A stretch of DNA of 64,000 nucleotides. It comes from Shewanella piezotolerans WP3. Its GTDB lineage: Bacteria; Pseudomonadota; Gammaproteobacteria; Enterobacterales; Shewanellaceae. The translations under genes and the position numbers were made by a program. Where the stretch lies: NCBI RefSeq assembly GCF_000014885.1, contig NC_011566.1, forward strand, positions 3,329,501-3,393,500, read 5' to 3'. The notes under the pieces were generated by a model. It worked only from the letters and a program-made list of their open reading frames with translations, did not search any database and had not been told where the DNA came from. Position 1 is the first letter of the stretch. Each line of letters begins with the position of its first letter. Of this stretch, positions 53,512 to 60,420 are shown piece after piece.

Positions 53512-53835
53512 TTAATGGACTAGTGGTTTGACTATGGCAAGACCATGCTGCGGCTTGATGGCTCTTGCTATGTCGATGATGAAACGCTTGAGTTTTAAGT
53601 GGAACGGTATGCCCTGCTGCTCAATTAACATCAGAAGATAAGCGCGCTTACTCCCCTGAATGCTCCTATCACTGTAGATCCTCTGGTACTCACTGCAACG
53701 ACTTTCAGCAGCGATGGACTCAACCACCAGCTTAGCTTGTTCAATATTGGCTGGCGAGATATCAGGCATCACCTTGAACACCACTTTCAACACTCGTTTT
53801 ACTATTTTGTAGAGCCGTACAACTAGCTCAATCAC
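53512..53835 (-). CDS. Unrecognised small basic protein
   Basis: A 107-residue protein starting at GTG with a strong AGGAGGT site. The N-terminus is an amphipathic, positively charged helix (VVRLYKIVKRVLKVVFKV) that could sit on a membrane or bind nucleic acid; the middle (SRCSEYQRIYSDRSIQGSKR) is polar. Family unknown. It lies between a terminator and the recombinase. Confidence 0.6.
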   Translation of the reverse strand: MIELVVRLYKIVKRVLKVVFKVMPDISPANIEQAKLVVESIAAESRCSEYQRIYSDRSIQGSKRAYLLMLIEQQGIPFHLKLKRFIIDIARAIKPQHGLAIVKPLVH

Positions 53836-53857
53836 GTGACCTCCTGAATTTCAGACA

Positions 53858-53882
53858 AAGAAAAAGCCCGCAGATGCGAGCT
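53858..53882 (-). terminator. Intrinsic terminator
   Basis: On the minus strand the stem GCTCGCA / TGCGGGC (one G-T pair) is followed by TTTTTCTTT. It closes the transcript of the 262-residue gene at 53940. Confidence 0.75.
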
Positions 53883-53939
53883 TATTTTTGGGCGTGCACT
53901 CCCACAATACTTATAACAAGGGATGCTTAAGGTGTTGAA

Positions 53940-54728
53940 TTAATGATTGTTGGATTTCGGTTCATTAACTTTTGACACTAGCTTACCTTCCTTGTCCACA
54001 ATAAACTTTCCTTCTGCATCTAGAGCCAAGCCTTCAATTTCCTTAAACTGCGCCCTCAACCCCATGCGCTTTTCCTTGTCTGTATTTAGCCCTGAGCCCC
54101 TAATAGTATTAAAAAGAGCCCGAATGCTTTCATAAGTCATCTTCTTATTTTCCCAAGCTATATTAGCGCCTTCAGAATAGGCCGCATACATAACCTCAGT
54201 AATTGTTAGGTTATTTTTTGCTCCAAAACCTTTTTTTATTTCAAGAATTTGATCACAGGTATTTATCTCGTGAGTTCTACGATGAGTCCCCTTCGCCAAT
54301 ACTGGTCCAAACTTATCAATATTAAGGGATACAACATTCCCATATCTGGCTCTATATACTTTCGTATGATTATAACCGCACACCATCTCTAGCATGATCA
54401 TTCTGAGCTCAAACTCTTCTTTAAAGAAGTTATCATGCGGATTTGGATTAGAAGTCATGATTGACAAAAGTGGAGCATAAAGATGCTCATTATTCTTACT
54501 GTTAGAAATGCAGAGAACAAGGAATTCAGAAAGTTTTTCAGGTATTTTTTGCCCGTTTTCAACATAGCTAACACCAAAGTTTAATAGAGCTCTTGTAGCT
54601 TCTCTCGTCCTAATCTCCCTTAAAACTCTCTCATCCTTACTTTCACTTTTATCTTTATCACTCAAATACTTATTAAGCATACCAAGTGTTTCGTCCATCC
54701 ACATTTCATCTTGCTTTTCCTGATTCAA
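53940..54728 (-). CDS. Unrecognised 262-residue soluble protein
   Basis: I do not recognise it. It is helical and charged, with no signal peptide or membrane segment. Notable parts are LREIRTREATRALLNFGVSY, LRMIMLEMVCGYNHTKVYRA and a C-terminal repeat-like AEGKFIVDKEGKLVSKV. It is divergent from the gene at 54871, with a 142-base shared promoter region, and has its own terminator. Its location in the accessory region suggests an element-specific role. Confidence 0.65.
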   Translation of the reverse strand: MNQEKQDEMWMDETLGMLNKYLSDKDKSESKDERVLREIRTREATRALLNFGVSYVENGQKIPEKLSEFLVLCISNSKNNEHLYAPLLSIMTSNPNPHDNFFKEEFELRMIMLEMVCGYNHTKVYRARYGNVVSLNIDKFGPVLAKGTHRRTHEINTCDQILEIKKGFGAKNNLTITEVMYAAYSEGANIAWENKKMTYESIRALFNTIRGSGLNTDKEKRMGLRAQFKEIEGLALDAEGKFIVDKEGKLVSKVNEPKSNNH

Positions 54729-54870
54729 CTCTGACCTCTTTTATATCAAGTAGAAATACTAGGACGACCACATGACATGAGTCGTTCTTTTTTGCCTCAG
54801 TGAAATATTTTCTAATAGCGGCATACCGTATAGCAATAAGGCCATGCGGTAACACTAAAGGGAAATAACA

Positions 54871-55356
54871 ATGGATACTACTCTCAACTCAACCACCTGC
54901 TCTGCAGAAAGCAGCCAACATCTTTCGATGTTATCCGACAAGAACTCTGCTGATGTTCTTCTCAATAAGGATCATGCTGAACTATACCTCAACCAGATAT
55001 ACCCTAACGCCAATATCAGTACCATCACGAAAGGTAGAATGATATGGGAAGCTCTAGTTAATGAGGAATACCTCGCAATTTTCCAGTCATGCACGGCAAT
55101 GATGGCTATTAGCATCGATAACTCTGGCAGCATCAAGCTTGAGTACCCAACAGAGTTCTGGACTGTGGACGATTTCGGAATCCATTGCCCTCGCAGTTGT
55201 TTCTCTGACCTTCGCTCTGAGCTGTATAACATCATGGATTGGAGTAAAGACCCATATCAAGAGCAGAGAAGAAACGCCTGCTCACTTCTCTCTTGGTGGG
55301 CAGACGAAGCTTTTATCCGTGAAGCTGAGCAACTGAAGCTAACCCACGCGGCTTAA
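54871..55356 (+). CDS. Unrecognised 161-residue protein
   Basis: A soluble acidic protein with AAAGGGAAAT ahead of the ATG. The N-terminus is Ser/Thr-rich; the rest mixes helices and strands (TKGRMIWEALVNEEYLAIF; EYPTEFWTVDDFGIHCPRSC; SLLSWWADEAFIREAEQL). No family recognised. It is one of only three plus-strand genes in the accessory region and is insulated by a palindrome at 55404-55425. Confidence 0.65.
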   Translation: MDTTLNSTTCSAESSQHLSMLSDKNSADVLLNKDHAELYLNQIYPNANISTITKGRMIWEALVNEEYLAIFQSCTAMMAISIDNSGSIKLEYPTEFWTVDDFGIHCPRSCFSDLRSELYNIMDWSKDPYQEQRRNACSLLSWWADEAFIREAEQLKLTHAA

Positions 55357-55403
55357 CCCCCCCACATTTACTGGCATCAATAATACTACCTCACTCAACA
55401 ACA

Positions 55404-55425
55404 AAGGCGGTCAATTGACCGCCTT
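55404..55425. terminator. Perfect 22-base palindrome, possible bidirectional terminator
   Basis: Arms AAGGCGGTCAA and TTGACCGCCTT with no spacer lie between two convergent genes. The GC-rich stem fits a terminator, but no T-run follows on either side. Confidence 0.55.
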
Positions 55426-55453
55426 CATGGAAGACAAATAATCAAGTTACTGA

Positions 55454-55558
55454 CTACTTAACCAGCATCATTTCTTTTCCAGGCCGTAAAAGAGTAACGT
55501 GTACTCTTGAACCATTCTTGGTATAAATGTTACCTTTTGTAGAACAAACTAAACTGCA
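55454..55558 (-). pseudogene. Open tail without start, similar to the end of the methyltransferase-like gene
   Basis: A 34-codon frame with no start codon overlaps the end of the TOPRIM gene in the -1 frame. Its KGNIYTKNG resembles NGNVYTKSG at the C-terminus of the protein at 58782, and the DNA is alike over about 27 bases. It could be a C-terminal extension of the TOPRIM protein lost by a frameshift, or a remnant of a duplicated gene end. Confidence 0.4.
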
Positions 55559-58044
55559 CTAAACGGCTGAATATTCAAATACTCCTCCGATTTAAACTCA
55601 GGTGAATAGGTATAAACATCATAAAATGACTGAGCCTGTTTTCGGCCAACTTCGAGTAACGGTTTGATGCCACCAATATCTTTTGCCACTTCATTAAGAT
55701 ATGGCATTGTTTCACGCCATTTACTTGCTTTCGTTCTCTCTGCACCTGAAAGTGATTCACCATCAAGTTTTTCCCTTCCAGCAGGCTTACTAGCTAACTC
55801 AATTATCAGCTCAGGGTTATCTAAGTAAACGACTTTTTCACTAAGATCTTCACCTGTTAAATCTTTCATGCGCTCGAGAGCGTAATCAACAGAATCACTG
55901 TCAGGCAGAACCCAAGTTGCCTCTCGGCCCACTCGTAGTGAGCACCTAAACATATTTTGCATATGCACGTTATGTTCACGCCATCTTGTAATATCTGCCA
56001 TACCCAGTCCCAGCGCTGTCAAGATAGCCAGTTCTTCAGGGCCAGGTTTTAAGCTATAACACATAATGACAGTTTCAAACTCTGTTAAATCATTACGACC
56101 GTGAGTCATAGGGTTATAATGAGCAACCTCATAACCCTTCTCTTCGAGGTATGCAACTGCGTCACCTGCTTCACGATTAGCATTATTAAGTAACCACAGC
56201 GCATTATCCATATTGACTTCGTTGGCAAGTTCTCTTGCAATCAAGTTACTCAAGTTCGGCCTAATATCTAGCTTATACTTAGATAGCTTGCCGCGAGTAA
56301 TACCAATGATTTTCTTCACTTTACCCACGACATCATATCGAGTTGACAACTGCTCTAGGTCATAAGTTACACCCTGAGTATTAGCTAATACTTTAACGAA
56401 CAAGCTGTTTTCGGCGTCATCACTAAGCAGTCTGACCTCTTCGAATGGCCTAAAGACATTGGCATCAAGTACGCGACATTTAGTCACCTTGTACTCCACG
56501 CACAGCGCTAAATCACTAAAGCTATTATCATCAGGCAACAACCAGAAACATACCGTAGAACCTGACTTATCGATGACATTAAGATCTGTCCATAGTGCTT
56601 TTGTGGCATAACTAGTTCTATTCCCCCTTTCAGCGACAAAGTTTTGACCTGTTTGATTAAGACCTTCGATTTTAATAATTGAACGTCCATGACTAACCGA
56701 CTCAACATAGTTTAGATATCGTCGAACATTACTGATATCAGCCCCAGTCATCGAAACAGTTGATGCCTCATATGGAATAGGGGCTTCATCAATAATCAGC
56801 CTACCTTTAGCATCGGTAAAATCAATCATCTCAAGTGCTTTGTGCGTAATAAATATCACACAATGACCACCATCATACTCCTTCATGATTTCATTAAACT
56901 GGTTTCGGACTGTACCTTCGTTATCTGAATATACACGTCTAACATCGGGCATATCCAAGCCTTTATCTTCAGCAATAGCTTCCAACTCTTTAACCCGACT
57001 ACCTTCCTGCTGACTCATGGCTGCTATGTTATGCACCGCGTATACTGTCAGCCCATTATCAAGCAACACACTTTCGCATTCTTGATACGACTTACCGGAG
57101 CCTGGATTACCTGAAACGACAGTGATATGCACTTGAGAGTCGCAAATTATGGGTGAGAGTTCTTGCTCAATATGAACTGCTAGCGCGTCTAATCCTTCAT
57201 GTCGACGGTAGTCATCAACATCCTTATGAGGTTTACAGTAAATAGCCCTAAGCCCGCTCTCTTTGGCACTCTTTCGACCCGCATCATCATTATCTGCAAG
57301 TAAAATTAAGCTTGGATGGTCCTTAGCAAACTTAACTACATTCCCTGAACTTGAAGCAATAGCAACCGCTGAGCCAGTCGCCATATTCGCAGAAATAGCG
57401 TCAGCAAAACCTTCCACGATAAACTTAGGCTCACCTTCACCTATTACGGCATACGCCTCCTCCAACGCATCAGCATGCCGAGTAACATAACGTTTATCAC
57501 TCCCATTCACTGGCTTAAAGGGCATGATTGCTTGATAGGCATTATCATTGATACGATAAAGTAACCACTCAGTCGTAAGTCCGTACAACTTAAATGTTGC
57601 TACACGGTAATCAATACGTACATCAGCGGGACAGATCCCCTTACGGGCTAGATATCGGTGTTCTATTTTACTGCCAGACTCATAAGCAGTCTGCACACTC
57701 TCGAACAGCTCAACCTTTTTCAGCGCATCGACTTCCCTACGTTCAACTGCCCCTGCTCGACGTTGAGCGATCTCCACCCTTCGAATATCCAACTCTTCAA
57801 CTGAAGAGTAACTTGGGTGATATTCATCGAAGTAAAGCATTCGGCTTTCTGCACCTGACTTAATAATGGTTACGCGGTGTTCATCAAGTTTAATGACTCC
57901 TCGATTAAACTCACCTTTATCGCTAGTCAGCTTTAAGCCGTCATCAAGATCTTCTGGCTCTACGGCTTCAAGTGAAAGGTCGCAAAATGCGTTGTCCAAA
58001 TCGGTGACAAACTTGTCGTTATCGAGTATCTCTTCTAGGTTCAT
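55549..58044 (-). CDS. TOPRIM-P-loop protein (primase/helicase-like, plasmid or phage type)
   Basis: An 831-residue protein. A DnaG-type TOPRIM domain lies at about 195-275 with E211 (FIVEGFADA) and D251/D253 (LLADNDDAG), preceded by a region like the primase zinc-finger partner (RYLARKGICPADVRIDYRV). Next come a Walker A GNPGSGKS (312-319) and a Walker B-like IIDEAP (D419/E420), giving an ATPase domain. This pairing is seen in replication proteins of mobile elements. No N-terminal zinc-finger cysteines are evident. The ATG overlaps the upstream small gene by 26 bases, so translation is coupled. A replication role is inferred. Confidence 0.8.
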   Translation of the reverse strand: MNLEEILDNDKFVTDLDNAFCDLSLEAVEPEDLDDGLKLTSDKGEFNRGVIKLDEHRVTIIKSGAESRMLYFDEYHPSYSSVEELDIRRVEIAQRRAGAVERREVDALKKVELFESVQTAYESGSKIEHRYLARKGICPADVRIDYRVATFKLYGLTTEWLLYRINDNAYQAIMPFKPVNGSDKRYVTRHADALEEAYAVIGEGEPKFIVEGFADAISANMATGSAVAIASSSGNVVKFAKDHPSLILLADNDDAGRKSAKESGLRAIYCKPHKDVDDYRRHEGLDALAVHIEQELSPIICDSQVHITVVSGNPGSGKSYQECESVLLDNGLTVYAVHNIAAMSQQEGSRVKELEAIAEDKGLDMPDVRRVYSDNEGTVRNQFNEIMKEYDGGHCVIFITHKALEMIDFTDAKGRLIIDEAPIPYEASTVSMTGADISNVRRYLNYVESVSHGRSIIKIEGLNQTGQNFVAERGNRTSYATKALWTDLNVIDKSGSTVCFWLLPDDNSFSDLALCVEYKVTKCRVLDANVFRPFEEVRLLSDDAENSLFVKVLANTQGVTYDLEQLSTRYDVVGKVKKIIGITRGKLSKYKLDIRPNLSNLIARELANEVNMDNALWLLNNANREAGDAVAYLEEKGYEVAHYNPMTHGRNDLTEFETVIMCYSLKPGPEELAILTALGLGMADITRWREHNVHMQNMFRCSLRVGREATWVLPDSDSVDYALERMKDLTGEDLSEKVVYLDNPELIIELASKPAGREKLDGESLSGAERTKASKWRETMPYLNEVAKDIGGIKPLLEVGRKQAQSFYDVYTYSPEFKSEEYLNIQPFSAV

Positions 58045-58186
58045 TTATCATTTCCTTATGATATGCAGTAACTAAGTTACGTATTGCTTTAGGAAGACTC
58101 ACTCCTTGAGCTTCCGCGATTTCAGTGAGTTCACGAAACTGCTTGCTAGACAAGCTTAATGCGATCTCTTTTCCATTATTCAACAT
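58019..58186 (-). CDS. 55-residue ribbon-helix-helix-like protein
   Basis: A short gene with GAGG upstream of its ATG. The sequence starts LNNGKEIALSLSSKQFRELT and continues AEAQGVSLPKAIRNLVTAY, a strand-helix-helix arrangement typical of CopG/Arc DNA-binding proteins. It overlaps the helix-turn-helix gene before it by 11 bases and the TOPRIM gene after it by 26 bases. Probably a copy-number or operon regulator of the element. Confidence 0.65.
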   Translation of the reverse strand: MLNNGKEIALSLSSKQFRELTEIAEAQGVSLPKAIRNLVTAYHKEMINEPRRDTR

Positions 58187-58349
58187 GCCCCACCTCAACT
58201 AAATTACTCGCATGTACAAAACGGTAAACCGAATTGACATGGATATTAAAGTGACGAGCAATACTCGCTTTGCTATATCCCTCATGAGTAAGCCGAACAA
58301 CTTCTGCTTTGACTTCATCAGAGATGACTTGACGTGCTTTCTCCAGCAT
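58176..58349 (-). CDS. 57-residue helix-turn-helix protein
   Basis: A tiny DNA-binding protein made up of one helix-turn-helix (VVRLTHEGYSKASIARHFNI, then HVNSVYRFV), of the Hin/transposase N-terminal type. GGAGG precedes the ATG at 58349, which fixes the start. It lies five bases after the 66-residue gene and overlaps the ribbon-helix-helix gene. Confidence 0.7.
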   Translation of the reverse strand: MLEKARQVISDEVKAEVVRLTHEGYSKASIARHFNIHVNSVYRFVHASNLVEVGHVE

Positions 58350-58353
58350 AACT

Positions 58354-58554
58354 TTACCTCCAGGTATAGATCCTCTGACGCTTAACATTAATGACATTTG
58401 CCTTATCACGTTGATTCTTACTCACCATAGAACCCAAGTAAGGTGAATATTCATCAATGAGAAAGATTAAGTCATAAACAAGTTCATTCATGTCTGACAG
58501 TGAGGTTTCCAATTCGATATTACGTGCGTTAAGCAGGGCTGCTTCATGCATCAT
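58354..58554 (-). CDS. Unrecognised 66-residue protein
   Basis: The first gene of a tight four-gene run ending with the TOPRIM gene. It has a GGAG site before the ATG. The product is helical and acidic in its first 45 residues (NIELETSLSDMNELVYDLIF), then basic. Function unknown. Upstream (58555-58781) no gene is seen; an inverted repeat TAGGTTTC / GAAACCTA lies at 58708-58738 and may end the methyltransferase-like transcript. Confidence 0.6.
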   Translation of the reverse strand: MMHEAALLNARNIELETSLSDMNELVYDLIFLIDEYSPYLGSMVSKNQRDKANVINVKRQRIYTWR

Positions 58555-58781
58555 TAGTACTCCATGTAGTGTTGATACTTATAGTTTAAGCTGATGGGAA
58601 GGTAGCGAAGGGAGATTTGGTATTGTTTGACCAAAAATCAACTAATTTAGGTATATAGGAGTGAGCTGAGCCAGCAAGTAACCAACTATTTCATCTATGA
58701 AGACAGCTAGGTTTCTTAATAACTTCGATTGAAACCTAACTACAATAAACTATATAAACGTATCTATTACTTCTTATCGAC

Positions 58782-59591
58782 CTAAACTTGAACATTGCCC
58801 AAAAGGTAACGTTTATTTTTCGGACCACTCTTAGTATAAACGTTACCATTTTTGACCTGACACTCACGTCTAACCAAGTTAACCGGCACCCGCAGCCGTT
58901 CGCTAATGACGCCGATATCAATGTCTGCTAACAACGCTTGATGAACCAACACCTTCTGCTCTTCACTTAGTCGGCTTCTTGGGTTATTAGCACCGGTAAA
59001 GTCATATTGAACAGATCCAAATTCCCGAGATAAGCTATTGACCTCACTTAGTTGTAAACTGTGAACATATAGCGGCTTACCGTCACTTAGAATATCAAGC
59101 AGATTAACGATTTGAAGCATGGCGACCTTAATCTTATTGCCCGATAGGTCCTCACACATGATGTTTAGGCGAGCAACCGCCTTTGCACCACCATCAAGAA
59201 AGGTCTGGTTGATATGCGCTAAGGTCAACGACCCGCTGCCACAGCAGATATCGGCAAAGTCCTCTAGACCAGAGCTCCCGCCCATCATATTTGCCATTAG
59301 CGTACTAAGTGCTGGTGGAGTTCTGAAGAACGACAAGTGGCCAGAACCACCGCACTCCTCTATTAAATGCCCAATGAAATCCTCTCCAGGACACGTTTCC
59401 CAGGCACTTCGAATAACATGTGACAACTGATGGGCAATCTTGCTTTGCGCCTCAGATAGAGGCTTTGAGGGATCGTATAGCCCTGTTTGACGGTACGCCC
59501 AGTCATCAATGAACTCTGAAAAGAACCGACCGTGACCGCTATAACGGTCGCCTTCTTGTACTAACTTAACTGCTTGCTGTAAATGTGACAT
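58782..59591 (-). CDS. Methyltransferase-fold protein with C-terminal helix-turn-helix, catalytic motif missing
   Basis: A 269-residue protein. The first two thirds resemble N-6 adenine DNA methylases: HLSFFRTPPALSTLMANMM and the SAM-binding motif I FADICCGSGSLTLAHI, then CEDLSGNKIKVAMLQIVNLL. The catalytic (D/N)PP(Y/F) motif expected next is absent; instead FTGANNPRSRLSEEQKVLVH leads into a helix-turn-helix (DIGVISERLRVPVNLVRREC) and a short tail with GNVYTKSG. It may bind SAM and DNA without methylating. The ATG at 59591 has GGAG upstream. An intrinsic terminator lies only 20 bases ahead of this start. Confidence 0.72.
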   Translation of the reverse strand: MSHLQQAVKLVQEGDRYSGHGRFFSEFIDDWAYRQTGLYDPSKPLSEAQSKIAHQLSHVIRSAWETCPGEDFIGHLIEECGGSGHLSFFRTPPALSTLMANMMGGSSGLEDFADICCGSGSLTLAHINQTFLDGGAKAVARLNIMCEDLSGNKIKVAMLQIVNLLDILSDGKPLYVHSLQLSEVNSLSREFGSVQYDFTGANNPRSRLSEEQKVLVHQALLADIDIGVISERLRVPVNLVRRECQVKNGNVYTKSGPKNKRYLLGNVQV

Positions 59592-59610
59592 TTCATTAAC
59601 TCCAGATAGC

Positions 59611-59633
59611 AAAAAGGCTCCCGAAGGAGCCTT
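59611..59633 (-). terminator. Intrinsic terminator just upstream of the methyltransferase-like gene
   Basis: On the minus strand the stem AAGGCTCC / GGAGCCTT with a TTCG loop is followed by TTTTT. It ends the transcript of the 75-residue gene, and its T-run stops 20 bases ahead of the next start codon. Confidence 0.85.
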
Positions 59634-59651
59634 AATGGTGTGAATGTTGGT

Positions 59652-59879
59652 TTAGCTAAACAGTGCCCGCAGGCGTGATTCAATTAATGCTTCGGTGATG
59701 TACCAGGGCTTATCAGTCACATTGACCTCAATGCCTTCAGGTACAACTTGATAGTTAGCAACCCGCTTCCCTTTATAGTGAACTTGAGTACCGATTAAGC
59801 TCACATCAGGGTTACCGATTGCGGCGCGACTAATACGTCTTTCAGCATCGGCAGGGTTGGTTTGAATCATGATTTTCAT
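59652..59879 (-). CDS. Unrecognised 75-residue protein
   Basis: The ATG at 59879 is preferred because AGGAAG precedes it. The protein begins MKIMIQTNPADAERRISRAA and is rich in strands (VHYKGKRVANYQVVPEGIEV). No family recognised; it looks like a small soluble protein of a mobile element. It lies eight bases after the 144-residue gene and before a strong terminator. Confidence 0.6.
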   Translation of the reverse strand: MKIMIQTNPADAERRISRAAIGNPDVSLIGTQVHYKGKRVANYQVVPEGIEVNVTDKPWYITEALIESRLRALFS

Positions 59880-59887
59880 GTCACTTC

Positions 59888-60322
59888 CTAAAGTAAGTCT
59901 GACAAGGGGGAATACTGCAGATATGACCACTCGATACACTCTGTCTTATCAAGCCAGAGCACACGCTGGCCGTCGATATAATCAGTGTCGTAATCCATGC
60001 CACCAGTGATGAACTCATCGATTGAGTCAGGGCTTATCCACACGAAGTTCTCGGCAAACCTTGCTAATTGCCGCAAGTCATAACGTCCCTTGCTATCTAT
60101 ACGCAGGTTCTCGGCATAGCCTTCGAGCTCAACATATCGGTGCCGGATAGCAGGTGATTGATAACTTAAGCTTGATGTAGGTGTTAGCGCGTTAGACCGC
60201 GTATTGGTTGGGGTGATGATTTTACTTTGAGATTCTTTAGATACTGCACCGTCAATGGTTTTGAAGAGACTCCATATCTCCCTCAGCCATGACCACAATT
60301 TTCTGAATAGATTTCGAAACAT
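59888..60322 (-). CDS. Unrecognised 144-residue protein
   Basis: The N-terminus (MFRNLFRKLWSWLREIWSLF) is an aromatic, basic amphipathic helix that could bind a membrane. A Ser/Thr-rich linker follows (about 28-60), then an acidic domain (ELEGYAENLRIDSKGRYDLR, then GGMDYDTDYIDGQRVLWLDK). Family unknown. It is the first gene of the minus-strand run below the nuclease-like gene. Confidence 0.6.
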   Translation of the reverse strand: MFRNLFRKLWSWLREIWSLFKTIDGAVSKESQSKIITPTNTRSNALTPTSSLSYQSPAIRHRYVELEGYAENLRIDSKGRYDLRQLARFAENFVWISPDSIDEFITGGMDYDTDYIDGQRVLWLDKTECIEWSYLQYSPLSDLL

Positions 60323-60420
60323 AGATTTTCCTTTGCGATGAGGTTTACTCTATGTTTCTTATAACAATTCAGAAGTGAACAATTGAATTTTGCCATAATA
60401 CAGGTTAACGGACTAATGAT

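Noticed and set aside
53858..53882. tRNA or small RNA fragment between accessory genes
   Set aside because: The structure is a simple terminator stem with a T-run.
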